Below, piece by piece: positions 52,403 through 62,884 of a DNA stretch of 64,000 nt. The translations under genes and the position numbers were made by a program. Numbering within the stretch: the stretch's first letter is position 1; every line of letters starts with the position of its first letter. The stretch spans positions 310,001 to 374,000 of the forward strand of contig NW_024468259.1 in the NCBI RefSeq assembly GCF_002104995.1. Direction: 5' to 3'. The notes under the pieces were generated by a model that made no database searches, was not told the DNA's origin, and saw only the letters and a program-made list of their open reading frames with translations. Origin of the DNA: Linderina pennispora (lineage: Eukaryota > Kickxellomycota > Kickxellomycetes > Kickxellales > Kickxellaceae).

Positions 52403-53725
52403 TCAGAGCGCAGATGCCTTCTCGTACAGCGACTCAACGACCAGACCAAGGCTCTTGATGGTGTCGAGGGTGGCATCATACGTGAGGTCACGCTTGGGCT
52501 CCTCGAAGATAACAAGGCAGCCATTGCCCTGGTCCAGGATACCGTGGAAGACCTTGTCGAGGATCATCTGGCTCAGCTTCTTCTCAACCACGCGGATGGG
52601 CAGGCCAATCAGCTCCGAAATGTGTGCAATCTCGACCTTCGAATACGGCTCAATTAGGCGCACGAGGTTCTGCTCCATCAAGGTGTCGTAGAGCGTGGTC
52701 AGATGGGTGCGAATCAGCTCATCCGATTGCAGCTCGTTGCGGAAGGTGGACAGGGCCTTCTCAAAGTCGGCAAGCGACCGCTGCTTCTGCGCCTTGGCTA
52801 CAGCCTGCAGTGCCACAACCACCTGGCGGTCGCGGAACTTTGACGCGGTCTTTCCGGTAGCAAGCAGCGCGGCCAGCTCATCGGGCTGCTGCAGCATGAT
52901 CTTGCACAGAATCATATACGCAAATGCCTGCAGCTGCCGCGTCTCGACCTCAGCGGCGGACAGGCCAGTCTGAAGCGAGTTGTTGTCCTTTGACGACGAG
53001 GCTACGTCCTTGGGCGATACATACACAGCTAAGCCCTCCATGGTTTCAAAGAAATACGAGTACGCAGTCTTAAAGTCGCCCTCCTCGGCATGCAGAATGC
53101 CCGACTGCAGATCGAGCTGCGCCTGGAGTGGCGGCGGGGTGTAGATGCTGTTGGCTGACGTGCGCGCGGACGTCAACGCAGCACGCGACTTGGCCAGGTT
53201 CTTCAGGGCCATATACACGCGGCTCTCCAGCAGATGCACCTCGACCAGCTGCATCTTGTCGTCAAGCTTCTTGAGCTCGGTCAGAAGCTGTGCAATGAGC
53301 GCCAGTGCCTCGGTGTACATCTGGTTGTCCAGGTACAGCGACGCCAGGCGGGTCTCCAGGGCCTGGCGCAGGTACTCGCGGTTCTCATCCTTTGCCCACG
53401 CAATCATGCTCTGGCATGTCATTATCTGCGGCTGCTGGCCGCCCTGGATACCCGAAAACCGGTCGACCAGGGTGCGGATGATCTTTGAGGATTTGGCCTT
53501 CGACACCGACACCAGGTAGGACTGCGAGTCGTTGATCAGTTTGGTCAGCGCCGCCGCGTCCTGCATCTGCTCAAAAAGGGCCGCCAGCGACAGCAGCGCA
53601 GTCTCGCGCTCAGCCACTGTTACCGCACTCGACTTGTCTGCGAAGAGGACAGAGCTGAACAGGGCCGCTGCCTGCTGTGGTGACTCCTTGGCCAAATTCT
53701 GCGCCTGCTCCAACTGTGCTGCCAT
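52403..53725 (-). CDS. RPN6: 26S proteasome lid subunit Rpn6 (PSMD11)
   Basis: A scaffold subunit that clamps the lid to the base and core of the 26S proteasome. The 440-residue protein is alpha-helical throughout (TPR-like repeats) with a C-terminal PCI domain. Matches include LYLDNQMYTEALALIAQLLTELKKLDDK, VEVHLLESRVYMALKN, SRAALTSARTSANSIYTPP, EGDFKTAYSYFFE and in the PCI winged helix IEPYSKVEIAHISELIGLP with LSQMILDKVFHGILDQG. Budding yeast Rpn6 has 434 residues. Intact and intron-free. It is head to head with RPN7, 357 bp apart. Confidence 0.97.
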   Translation of the reverse strand: MAAQLEQAQNLAKESPQQAAALFSSVLFADKSSAVTVAERETALLSLAALFEQMQDAAALTKLINDSQSYLVSVSKAKSSKIIRTLVDRFSGIQGGQQPQIMTCQSMIAWAKDENREYLRQALETRLASLYLDNQMYTEALALIAQLLTELKKLDDKMQLVEVHLLESRVYMALKNLAKSRAALTSARTSANSIYTPPPLQAQLDLQSGILHAEEGDFKTAYSYFFETMEGLAVYVSPKDVASSSKDNNSLQTGLSAAEVETRQLQAFAYMILCKIMLQQPDELAALLATGKTASKFRDRQVVVALQAVAKAQKQRSLADFEKALSTFRNELQSDELIRTHLTTLYDTLMEQNLVRLIEPYSKVEIAHISELIGLPIRVVEKKLSQMILDKVFHGILDQGNGCLVIFEEPKRDLTYDATLDTIKSLGLVVESLYEKASAL

Positions 53726-54082
53726 GTCTGTTCGTTTTTTGTCTGGCGTTAAAATCAGCTAATTAGCAAAATCTCTGCTGGTGCAAAAAGGAGAATATAG
53801 GTGGGATTGCAAGGAGAAGAGGAGGCCGCGCATTCGGCTAGTCGTTGTCGTAGTCGTCAACACGCTCGGTGCGAGGGAAAGCGGCTCAGCGAGGCATTGC
53901 GTGGACAGCCTTGATCCGCGATCAGCCAGCAGATCTGTGACGCAATACACGCGTGTGGGCTTTTGGAGAACTTGGCTCTTGTCTCTTTAACTACACAATT
54001 CGGCTCTCTTCTTATTATACGCTGCCAAATTATACACTACCACACAACAATTGGGCTTTCTATTGCATTCTGTTACTGAGCA
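53726..54082. promoter_or_regulatory. Shared divergent promoter of RPN6 and RPN7
   Basis: 357 bp between the start codons of two subunits of the same complex. A perfect PACE element (GGTGGCAAA, the yeast Rpn4 site) was not found; GGTGCAAAA near 53780 is a one-base-short near match. Whether this fungus uses an Rpn4-like regulator is unknown. Confidence 0.5.
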
Positions 54083-55249
54083 ATGTCGGAGGAAACTGCT
54101 GTATTCGCCAAAAAGCCAGAGCTGTCGCTTGCGCAACACAGATTCGCACTGCTGAACAGCGCACCAGAGCAGCGTCAGGAGCATGCGCAGGCACTTATCG
54201 AAGGCATCAAGGCCGACAAGATGGTGGCATTCTATAAGAAGCTAGTGGCGGAGAATGCGCTGCCAGAGGATGCGGCTCTGGTGAAGGAGCTGGAGGCTGC
54301 ATACACGGCCGAGCTGGCATCTCTCGACAAGAACATTGAGGAGGCAAAGGAGGAGCACGGTGAGCTGGAACAGAACGAGAGCAGCATCCACCGGGCAGTG
54401 TTTCTGGCGCAGATCGGGTCCGAGGAGAAGGCGCAGGCGGAGTACGAGGAGATCCTGAACCGCCCGACAACGACGCTGAACCAGAAGCTGGATATCGTGT
54501 TTGGCAAGCTGCGACTCAGCATGTTCTACGACCGGCCGCACCAGGTGCAGAGGGAGCTGGAGCGGGCAAGCGAGCTGATCGACCGTGGTGGCGATTGGGA
54601 CCGGCGCAACCGGCTCAAGGCGTACGAGTGTGTGTGGCGCGCGAGCCAGCGGCAGTTCAAGGAGGCGAGCCAGCTGTTCATCGACTGCTTGAGCACGTAC
54701 GCGAGCCCCGAGCTGATGTCGCTGACGGACTTTGTCTGCCATGGTGCGCTAGCGTGTGCGGTGGTGCTGCCGCGTGGCGACCTGAAGAAGAAGGTCATTG
54801 ACGCGCCCGAGGTTGTTGAGGTTATCCACCACATCCCAAACGTCGAGCGTCTGATGCGTGCGCTGTTCGACTGCCGCTACGCCGACTTCTTCCGCGCGCT
54901 GGCCGGCGTCGAGACTGACCACCTGAATGTGTCGCGGTACCTGTACGCCCACCGTCGCTTCTACACACGCGAGATGCGCATTCGTGCCTACGCCCAGCAC
55001 CTCGAGTCGTACCTGTCGCTGACCATCAAGTCCATGGCCGAGGCATTCGGTGTCAGCGAGGAGTTCATCGACAAGGAGCTGGCTCGGTTCATTGCTGCTG
55101 GCCGCCTTCACTGCGTCATCGACAAGGTCGGCGGGATCGTCGAGACGAACCGCCCCGACACTAAGAACGAGCAGTACCAGGCCACCATCAAGCAGGGTGA
55201 TTTGCTACTCAACCGCGTGCAGAAGCTGTCGGGCATCATCAGCGTCTAA
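54083..55249 (+). CDS. RPN7: 26S proteasome lid subunit Rpn7 (PSMD6)
   Basis: A PCI subunit of the proteasome lid. The 388-residue protein shows the family pattern: AEYEEILNRPTTTLNQKLDI, LRLSMFYDRPHQVQRELE, GGDWDRRNRLKAYECVWRA, FIDCLSTYASPELMSLTDF, and in the PCI domain YLSLTIKSMAEAFGVSEEFID with LARFIAAGRLHCVIDKVGGIVETN and LLNRVQKLSGII at the end. Length is close to human PSMD6 (389 residues). The start ATG at 54083 gives the only full-length N-terminus. Intact, no intron. Confidence 0.97.
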   Translation: MSEETAVFAKKPELSLAQHRFALLNSAPEQRQEHAQALIEGIKADKMVAFYKKLVAENALPEDAALVKELEAAYTAELASLDKNIEEAKEEHGELEQNESSIHRAVFLAQIGSEEKAQAEYEEILNRPTTTLNQKLDIVFGKLRLSMFYDRPHQVQRELERASELIDRGGDWDRRNRLKAYECVWRASQRQFKEASQLFIDCLSTYASPELMSLTDFVCHGALACAVVLPRGDLKKKVIDAPEVVEVIHHIPNVERLMRALFDCRYADFFRALAGVETDHLNVSRYLYAHRRFYTREMRIRAYAQHLESYLSLTIKSMAEAFGVSEEFIDKELARFIAAGRLHCVIDKVGGIVETNRPDTKNEQYQATIKQGDLLLNRVQKLSGIISV

Positions 55250-55316
55250 GGGTTTATTAGGTTACTTTTTGGGCTCCGTTTTAAGAAGTGAAAAAAAAGC
55301 CGCCGTCTCTGCCCTG

Positions 55317-56123
55317 CTACCGCTTTTGCCGCGCCGATGACAGAGTCGTAGGCGGCATGCTGTTGTGGTTGTATGGGTTGTGGTTCGGATGTACGATGAT
55401 GGGAAACATTGGCACTGACGATGGCTGCACTGGCTGTGCTGGCTGTTGCTGCTGCTGCTGTTGCTGTTGCTGTCGCATACGCTGCTGGGCCAGGGCAATT
55501 GGTGACAGGACCTCTTCAGGCGAGTCGGAAGCCTTTCGCGTGCTACTCCTCCGGTTTGGGCGGGTGGCGCCTGGCGAGTTATCGATATTGTGTACCTTTC
55601 GCATATGAGTTTTCAGATTGCCTGCCTGCGTAAACGCCTTCTGGCACTCGACAACCAGGCACTTGAACGGCCGATCGCCAGTATGTCGTCTCTCATGCGT
55701 GCGCATATTACCCAGCTGCGTGAACGCCTTTCCGCACCCAGGAAACCCGCACACATACGGCCTGTACCCAGTATGCGACCTGATGTGGATGTTGAGGTGG
55801 GCGCGCTGATAAAACACCTTACCACAGCCCTCCACGGTGCAGATGAACTGTCTCCTCCGTCCGCCGGCGTCTTCGCTGGCGTCGTGTGCGATCTGGTCGA
55901 CAATGCGCTGGTACTCGGAGCTGAGGGCCGCGCTCTGCGTGTTTTGTGTGTCGTCACGGCGTGGCCGGCCGCGGCGGATCTTGGTCGCAACAATCAACGA
56001 CGACGGGATGTGCGGCGCAATGGGGCTCGGGTCGCTGCTTTCGTGGCTGGAGGATCGTTGTACGGTGGACGCGGCAGCTACCAGGCTGTTGAGCGAGGGC
56101 GTGGTTTTGACTCTGGGCGACAT
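55317..56123 (-). CDS. C2H2 transcription factor with three fingers and polyQ
   Basis: A 268-residue nuclear protein. An N-terminal AT-hook-like basic stretch (KIRRGRPRRDD) is followed by three fingers at roughly residues 94-180. They read FICTVEGCGKVFYQRAHLNIHIRSH, then YVCGFPGCGKAFTQLG and FKCLVVECQKAFTQAG. The linkers TGYRP and TGDRP match the TGEKP type, so it should bind DNA. A ten-Gln tract and a Pro/His/Asn-rich tail follow, typical of activation or low-complexity regions. Target genes are unknown. The short CAG/CTG-type repeat encoding the Gln tract (about 55441-55475) may vary in length. Intact. Confidence 0.85.
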   Translation of the reverse strand: MSPRVKTTPSLNSLVAAASTVQRSSSHESSDPSPIAPHIPSSLIVATKIRRGRPRRDDTQNTQSAALSSEYQRIVDQIAHDASEDAGGRRRQFICTVEGCGKVFYQRAHLNIHIRSHTGYRPYVCGFPGCGKAFTQLGNMRTHERRHTGDRPFKCLVVECQKAFTQAGNLKTHMRKVHNIDNSPGATRPNRRSSTRKASDSPEEVLSPIALAQQRMRQQQQQQQQQQPAQPVQPSSVPMFPIIVHPNHNPYNHNSMPPTTLSSARQKR

Positions 56124-56789
56124 TGCAGACTGCGAGATAAAAAAAATATAATTTTCGTTATAGAAAGGGAGCGCCTCTGAGAGGAAAAAAAAAAAAAGAA
56201 GCTGCTAGCGTTGCTCGTTTCTTTTTTTTTTTTTCTCGCTCAGGGTCAACACGACCAGCCGTGATTGGATGATCCGAGTTTGATCAGCACCTGTGGTTGG
56301 CTGCTTTTGGAAATAGCCTGGCCGAATGCCATATAGCGCTTGATAACCCCTGTGTGTCTGCGTGCTTGCGGGGAGTACTAGTGGCATTTGCACCATTCGG
56401 CAGGCTCGCCACAAAATGCTCTCCGAGCCAGGGGTGGTCGAGTGATGAACAAGGGGGGGTGGCAGTGCGAGCCGCAGGGGGTAAATGCAAATATACTGAA
56501 ACGGCGGTTCAGAAAAGCGAGAATAGCTGCCATACTCAGCAGCATACGGCCAAAAGCATCCGAAATCCGGTTTTCGCTTGCCGGGATGTGGTAGCCTGCT
56601 GGCCAGCGCCTCCTACACTTGCAAGCCCGCACGCCTTTTTCCTGCTCAGGCTGCAGCTGGAGGCCGTGAAAGAGCCAGAAATAAAGGGCTGCAAGGCTGG
56701 GCATGGGGCTGGGCTCAGGTCCATCACCACTTTTTCTCCCAACTCTGTACACTTTGGAAACACAACACTTACATCACTACTCGCTGCAC
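56124..56789. other. Divergent intergenic region
   Basis: 666 bp between the zinc-finger gene and the F-box-like gene. A CCAAT box in inverted form (GATTGGAT near 56264) and poly-A/poly-T runs (56185-56235) lie near the zinc-finger promoter. No gene supported. Confidence 0.4.
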
Positions 56790-57989
56790 ATGGAGTCGTA
56801 CCCGCGCGCCCAGTTCCTGCCGTTCGAGATAATTCAGCATATTGCCCAGTATGGTATAGCCGGCAAGGGTGCCCAAGTCGTGCCCGCATGCAGTGTGCTG
56901 GGCAAAGACATACGCGAGCCAACCCAAATCCAGGGCATGCTGTGGGCGTGCCGCGCTTGGCGCTGTGCAGCCCTGCCTTTGTATAGCTCGACGGCGACGG
57001 TCCGCGGCCGGTCTGACGCCCGCACGCTCTACTGGGGTCGGCGGGGGCTTACGAGCCGCAAGGCATCGTCCCTGGGCTGGTCGCATCACGTGCAGAAGGT
57101 TGTTATCGTAGCCTCATCGATGGGTGTGATTGCTGATGAGGTTCTGCAGGAGCTGGGTGCCTCCTGCTTGTTTGCCAATGCCACACATGCAGAACTGCAG
57201 GTGTTTGGGAGCGACCATGGCAGGGTGGATGTTGGCGGGATTATGAAGGCGATGCCGGTGGTGATGCCTGGACTGAGCCGAGTGGATTTGGGCGTGCGCA
57301 AGGCATGGGTGGCGGGCGTGGAGGGACATCTGGTTCAGAATGTTGATCTTGTGGCGTGTCCGGCGCCCCAGTTCTCCACCCCCACGGTTAAGCTCAAGAG
57401 TCTGACGATTGACCCGTCCGGGCCAGATCCGCAGTCGTGCTTTGCGCTAGCGCGTCGCTGCGCGTCGACCTTGGAGTCGCTGACCGCGCGGTACATCCAT
57501 ATTCACGATTGTATCCAGCTCATCCAGGACTCGCACGGGCGTAGCACCGAGTATCCGAATCTCAAGCATCTGGAAATTGACGCTCTGGGCGCCTATGAGG
57601 ACAATGCCCTGGCTACGCGCTTGGCGCCGCCTGGCATTCCGTTCCCGAACCTCCAGCATCTGGGCTGCAAGTCCGCGTATCCGTTTGCCAACGACGTGCT
57701 GTTGCGTGGATGCCATGCGTCGTTGCTGAAGCTGGAGATTGCTGTTGATGCAGCCTTGGCTGGCCAGCTGTTCCCGCCTGATTCCTCAGAGGACCTGCTG
57801 CTGGCAAAGTGCTTGCAGCTGCGGGAGCTGGAGATCCAGGTCATCACCCGTAGTGGAGCGTCGGACGATAGGAACCGCGTGCTGCACGACCGTGTGCTTC
57901 ATCTGGCGTTCGCTGCGCCGTTGCTTAACCGACTGCGCATCTGCTATCCAAACTCTCAGGCTGCGGAGTACAAAGACAGGCAGGGGTGA
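56790..57989 (+). CDS. F-box/LRR-like protein
   Basis: The protein from the ATG at 56790 has 399 residues. It opens with a degenerate F-box-like helix (FLPFEIIQHIAQYGIAG), followed by MLWACRAWRCAALPLYSSTATV, where F-box proteins have the W/R-rich second half. The rest has irregular leucine-rich repeats (LKSLTID, LKHLEIDAL, LQHLGCKS, LLKLEIAV, LRELEIQV, LNRLRICYPNS). Such proteins recruit substrates to SCF ubiquitin ligases and are expanded in early-diverging fungi. Upstream in-frame residues are not F-box-like, so 56790 is taken as start. The final repeats are followed directly by the stop, which is rather abrupt; one extra base near 57985 could hide a longer C-terminus. Confidence 0.6.
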   Translation: MESYPRAQFLPFEIIQHIAQYGIAGKGAQVVPACSVLGKDIREPTQIQGMLWACRAWRCAALPLYSSTATVRGRSDARTLYWGRRGLTSRKASSLGWSHHVQKVVIVASSMGVIADEVLQELGASCLFANATHAELQVFGSDHGRVDVGGIMKAMPVVMPGLSRVDLGVRKAWVAGVEGHLVQNVDLVACPAPQFSTPTVKLKSLTIDPSGPDPQSCFALARRCASTLESLTARYIHIHDCIQLIQDSHGRSTEYPNLKHLEIDALGAYEDNALATRLAPPGIPFPNLQHLGCKSAYPFANDVLLRGCHASLLKLEIAVDAALAGQLFPPDSSEDLLLAKCLQLRELEIQVITRSGASDDRNRVLHDRVLHLAFAAPLLNRLRICYPNSQAAEYKDRQG

Positions 57990-58622
57990 CTGCACCCCCG
58001 TGTCCTCTGCTGATCGGCATAGTGGGGGAGGACCGCGGGCTGAGAATGCAATGCGTCTACTCTGTTAGTGGTAATGCTCTTTGATGTGCGGTTTACCCAG
58101 AATGCTATTATCTGTTTCCCGTTATAGTTCGGCCCTTGAGGTCTGGAAATCGGCCAGGCCAGGTATGCGGCGCCAGAGTGTGAGGGAAAGGGCACATGTG
58201 GGGGTTGCATGTGCGGGGAGCAGACAAAGGTTGCGCTTCTTAAATAAAGCGTGCGATCGGCACGATGTTTTGATTGGCGAAGCGAGAGGCTCGGATGGGC
58301 TGCTGTGTGGACCGTGTACGTGCTGTAAGACCAAGGCTTTCTAGGTCTCAGTTCCGCATTTGAACTTTTTCTTTTCTCTTTGCTTACATTTTCTCCCTCT
58401 CTTGTCTCATAGAGCGGATTGTTTTCGTCTAGTCTATTCCCTGGCGTTTTCTTCTTTGGGCATGTATTCATTAACTCGCGCTTAGATTTAACCTCAACCC
58501 CTTATCTTGTACTTGCCAGTACCCTACATATTCTCTTTCCCTATCTCTACTCGTTTTTCTTTTGTTCTTGTGAACCGTGTCACTGGTTCCTTTGGGAAGC
58601 CCCCCTTCTCCCTGGCAAACAT
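57990..58622. other. Intergenic region
   Basis: 633 bp. No supported gene. T/C-rich tracts at 58345-58620 form the likely promoter of the thioredoxin-fold gene. Confidence 0.4.
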
Positions 58623-59870
58623 ATGGTTTCAATGGCGACAGACGGTCATGTACATTTCCCTCGGCGGCCGTCAACAGCGCAGGGCAGCCAGACTATGCGG
58701 TCTCTGCACCTAAGCCGGACATCAACAGACTCGCGGCCTACGACAGCACAGTCGATGCGGTCACCGACAGGAGATGGATTTGCAAACCATCGGGCACTCA
58801 CACTGGGCCTGACAAAAGCCGAGGCGCGGCCGCCCATGCCGTGGTTTGCCAAGAAGGAAGAGCCCGTATCGCCGCTGGCTGCACACTCGCCTGGTGCTGC
58901 CACACAACGGCTACGGCTGCCGAAGCGGCGAGCGGGATCAACAGCGCGCAGCAACTCGGCGGCTACAGTCATTGATATAGACAACATAGGCGGGCCAATG
59001 TCTGTGCCCTCTGGGCTGCCAGAGGTGCCGTACACAGAGGCAGACAACGACTCAGTCACAAGCTATCCGGCTACCTTGACAGATGCTGGCTTTCCTGCAG
59101 ATACATCAACAAAACCGGTCCGTGGCACGCGCAGCATGAGTGCTGTGCGGAACAGCATTGCGCTGAGTGCATCATCTCGCGCCAGTCTGACACATCGGCT
59201 CAGTGCCAGCGGCTACATGACGTATACTCCTAGCAGCTCTGTTACGCCGACGCTGCCGGTATATGCGCGGCCACCAGCGTACAGCTCTGAGCTGCCGCGA
59301 CTGTCTGGTGAGACCCCATCCAACAGCGTTGAGCTGACGATCCGCCTCAGCGTCGATGCCAGCCGTGCGCTCAGCTACCAGCGGCTGCTCGAAGGTGACA
59401 CGGTACTGGCAGACCTGGTGTTGCTCGAGGACGAGTTCCAGCGCACCGTGACACCCGCGCGCGCAGGGTTCGGGCGCAAGCTGATTGGCCTGTACTTTGC
59501 TGCGACGTGGAGTGCCGAGTGCGACGAGTTCTCGCCAAAGCTAGCCGGAGTGTCGTCAGCACACTCGTACGACCTTGTTGTGGTCCATGTGTCGGCCGAC
59601 AACCATCCCGCGGATATGGCGCGGCTGATGGGCAGCACCGGCTGGCTGGGAGTGCCGTGGAGCGAGCGCGGAGTGCGCGAGGATCTGATGGAGCGGCTAG
59701 GCGTCAGTGTCAGCGACCTGCCGGTCCTGGTGGTGCTCGATGGAATGACGCACCGGGTGATCACCACGCGCGGAAGGCAAGACGTGGAGGCGAGCCCGCT
59801 GACATGCGTGGCCGAGTGGATGGAGAGCCGCAGCGGACTATCGTGGTGGAAGAGAGCAACGCCATGGTAA
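58623..59870 (+). CDS. Thioredoxin-fold (nucleoredoxin-like) protein with disordered N-terminus
   Basis: The 415-residue protein from the ATG at 58623 has about 250 Ser/Thr/Pro-rich N-terminal residues. The C-terminal domain resembles nucleoredoxin/tryparedoxin: KLIGLYFAATWSAECDEFSP, YDLVVVHVSAD, GWLGVPWSERGVREDLMERL, the cis-Pro segment VSDLPVLVVLDG, and a closing helix. In redox-active members the first motif is W-C-P-P-C; here it reads W-S-A-E-C, so the nucleophilic Cys is Ser and only the resolving Cys remains. It may be redox-inactive or act as a scaffold or glutathione-linked protein. The frame is open upstream to 58419, but that part is hydrophobic and lies in the CT-rich leader. Confidence 0.7.
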   Translation: MVSMATDGHVHFPRRPSTAQGSQTMRSLHLSRTSTDSRPTTAQSMRSPTGDGFANHRALTLGLTKAEARPPMPWFAKKEEPVSPLAAHSPGAATQRLRLPKRRAGSTARSNSAATVIDIDNIGGPMSVPSGLPEVPYTEADNDSVTSYPATLTDAGFPADTSTKPVRGTRSMSAVRNSIALSASSRASLTHRLSASGYMTYTPSSSVTPTLPVYARPPAYSSELPRLSGETPSNSVELTIRLSVDASRALSYQRLLEGDTVLADLVLLEDEFQRTVTPARAGFGRKLIGLYFAATWSAECDEFSPKLAGVSSAHSYDLVVVHVSADNHPADMARLMGSTGWLGVPWSERGVREDLMERLGVSVSDLPVLVVLDGMTHRVITTRGRQDVEASPLTCVAEWMESRSGLSWWKRATPW

Positions 59871-60968
59871 GTTGGTCATGGTGAAACCTTGGCACCCATT
59901 TTGGTGCTATGCTCTGTCTCTTGTCCATGAAGGGTTTGCTGCTGGCCTTTTTTTTTTGATACGCGCTCTTTTCACTTTTGTCTATATCCTCCCTCCCTCT
60001 ACACATTGCGATCTCGACTTGGGTAGTCAGCACGACTTGTCTTGTCGGTTCTGATTCATACACCACACATGCATCTCGTCTCTTGCACCTACACGTAGAG
60101 AAGAATCAGACGCCCCGAGACTAGAACCGCAACCCCAATTATAATGTTTATTTTTATATCGTCTCTTGAATACAAAGCTAAAACCGGTGCTGCTACTCTT
60201 GGCAAATGTAGGGTCGCGCGATTCATCATGGCTCTTGTTCTATGGCAGCTGGCGGTGATCGTGTACGAGTTCATTTGGACCGGCGAGATTGGCCACCTTC
60301 AAAAGATCTCGCTCCCCCGCTGAAGCGGCGAAGGTGTAGAAGCCTGGACTTTTACCAAATCCCCCTGCAGAATAGCGCCACTATCAAAAAGCAATGGCTG
60401 GAGCGCTATCATCTAGATTTTTTCTCAGCATTATGTATCAGCAATTGCATTTACATTTACACTTCACCACTAGCGACTCCCCGGTTACTGCGATGCTGCA
60501 GCATGTGCGACGATTAGATGTGCATGGGAATAGTAGCAGCGGAGGATCATTGCAGAAATCTCCAGACATTGTCCTTCTGGAGCTTGCCTGGAGCTGCCGG
60601 GTGGTTGCCATTGGCTCTGCGGTCCATGTAGCTGAAGGAGTGCGTCGCGTCCTGGACCATATTCGGGAGGAAGGGGGAGGTGGCGGCAGCAGTGAACCGC
60701 ATGAAAAAAAGCCGTGCTTGGTGCTGAGCTCTCAAACAAAAAAAAAAAGCCATCGTGCTGGGTGGGGGCACCATTCAAACTTCTCTTCTCTGCTCTCCAT
60801 TCAGGCTTTTCTTGCATTCGTCTCTTATTCGTGCACAAAACATCCTCCTCTATCTTCCCGAACTGGCAGGCTATTTGTGACGCGTCAATTCAGATAGCCC
60901 AGATTCAGCAACCTCCCTGCTTGTCACGGTCCTCCCTTCTATTTAGCCCTCTTTGAACAAGCAGAGAC
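59871..60968. other. Intergenic region with weak ORF fragments
   Basis: 1.1 kb. Fragments at about 60143-60322 (MALVLWQLAVIVYEFIWTGE within it) and 60394-60720 (QHVRRLDVHG, then VLLELAWSCRVVAIGS) look faintly coding and could be a decayed F-box/LRR gene, but the frames are broken and no start is clear. T- and CT-rich stretches precede the next gene (60780-60950). Confidence 0.3.
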
Positions 60969-62825
60969 ATGAGGGACTTGCATCCTCCACCTCCAAAGCG
61001 GATGGAGCGGGCGCGACTGACAGCCACGCGTGGATATTCTCAGACAGGTGCTGATTCGGCGGAGCCCTCAGTACAGAACCATCGGCGAGAGCAGACTCCG
61101 CCGGCGCGGCCACTGACGGCTGGGCGTTCGCAGCGGCCTCCGTCGGTAGCTGGTAGTGGGCCATCGAATTTCCCAACATTCCATATGGGCGCAACGACAC
61201 GGATACCGTCTGGAGGCAGTGCGATGCGGCCGACAGCGTCAGCACGGATGCGGCGACAGATGACAGCAGCAGCCTCTGCGGCATCAGCCTCGTCTGCAGC
61301 AACTAGCGAGAGATCGCTTAGGCGATACCATTCAGCAGGGATCTCGCGGTCAAAGTCACCGGCACCAGCGCTAGCGCACAACAGCCCATCGGCGGCGACA
61401 AAGGCCGCGGGACGGCGTGAGCTGGGAATTGCGGGCAGGCAGCAGTCGGAGGCGAGTGGAATGCGTAAGCTAAGAAACCGCCCAGCCAGACCGACCTGCG
61501 CGCGCATGCACTGCCGAGCCCGACAAGCCGGTCGTCGGCCAACCCGACGCCGCTGCCGCATTCCTCTCTCAGTCATGGTAGCCGCGTGCCATCGCGGACC
61601 AGTGCGCCGGGCAGAGGCATCAGGCCAACAAGTCCCGGTTCGGCGTTCCGATTCAGCACGCAGCGGGAGCCATCACCGACACATGTGCCATCAGCTACCG
61701 CGCGCCGTTCGCGGATCCCAACTGTACCAGGAGCCAACAGGGACAGCCTATACAACCAGTACATGGAGCAGAAAGACGAGCTTCGAAACATGAAGGACAT
61801 GAACGAGACGCTAGTCAGGGATATCAAGTCGATGGCCACAGTCAGCGAACGGCTTAACAGCGAGCTCCAGGAAGGTGAAGGAGGATCTCGAGGAAGCGAA
61901 CAGGCGGGCGTGCAGGGCAGAGGACCAGTTTGCAGCGCAGCACGCGGTTGAGATGGCGCTGAGGAGAAAGGTTGAGGCGCTCGAGGCTGTGGTGATGAGC
62001 GGGCCAAGCAATGGCAACGGGCTGCCGTCGCCCCACAGGTCGCAGAGCGCGCAGGTGGAGGACCACGAGAGTCCGATTCCCGCCGACGACTGGCGCGAGG
62101 ACGCGACGCTTATTCGGCGCGGCATAGAGAGCATTCACGCGTCATGCACCATGGCGCAGCCCGAGTCGCAGATGGATCGCGAGAGCCGCCAGGGGCTGCG
62201 GTTTGTCGAGCAGCAGTTCCTGGGCCGCGACCTGCCCGACCCATCTGGCGGCTCTCCTGTGCGCAGCAGGAATCTCGGCAAGTCGCCCAAGGTGCTGACG
62301 CCACAGCAGCAGAGGCGCCTGGCCGACGAGGATCTGGTGGCGCGGCGGCGGTCGACGATGCTGTTTGAGGGGCTGATCCAGCCGTCGCTGGGGGCTGAGT
62401 CGCGTGAGAGCCTGGCAGCGCCGCTGCAGGAGTCATCGTCTGGCCAAGGCACGTGCCTGCGGTGCAAGCAGCTGGAGGACACGCTGCAGACGGTCGTTAT
62501 CGACAATGACTATTACCGCGAGGCCAACACCAAGCTGCAGGACAACGTGCGTGATGTGGTGTCGCGGCACAACGCGCTGGTACGCCTGTTTGAGCGCGAG
62601 CGCCAGAGACGCCGCGAGGCCCGTGCCGAGAAGCTTGCTGAGGAGTCGCGTGTTGCCGCCCGCGACCGGGCGATCATCGAGGCACAACAGCGGGCGGAGA
62701 TCGAGGACAGTGATGGACTGGCAGGCGAGTTTTCGCGCGGACTGCACATCTCGTCTCCCAAGCGCGTGCGTGCCATGGGTGACACCCGGCTCAGATCCTC
62801 ACCGATCGTGTCGCCGCCCCAGTGA
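60969..62825 (+). CDS. Coiled-coil protein with Ser/Arg-rich N-terminus (apparent +1 shifts)
   Basis: Three frames make one gene: 60969 to about 61440, then about 61450-61868, then 61868-62825. The later change (at 61868) fits one extra G; the earlier needs two extra bases or a small intron. The first 250 residues are basic and rich in Ala, Ser, Arg and Pro (SERSLRRYHSAGISRSKSPAP). Coiled coils follow: NQYMEQKDELRNMKDMNETL, then KVKEDLEEANRRACRAEDQF and, after a disordered stretch, KQLEDTLQTVVIDNDYYREA, running through VRLFERERQRRREARAEKLA. I do not recognise a named family; cytoskeletal or septal scaffolding would fit, but this is only inference. It converges with the DAHP synthase gene, 59 bp between stops. 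Confidence 0.6.
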
Positions 62826-62884
62826 GCCACTCCCATCTTTTTTCTACATACCACCTAAATTTATTGCAAAGGTTTGTGTGCTTC

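Noticed and set aside
57990-58344. Continuation of the F-box gene in another frame
   Set aside because: Frames after 57989 lack leucine-repeat spacing, so no shift could be supported, though one cannot be excluded.
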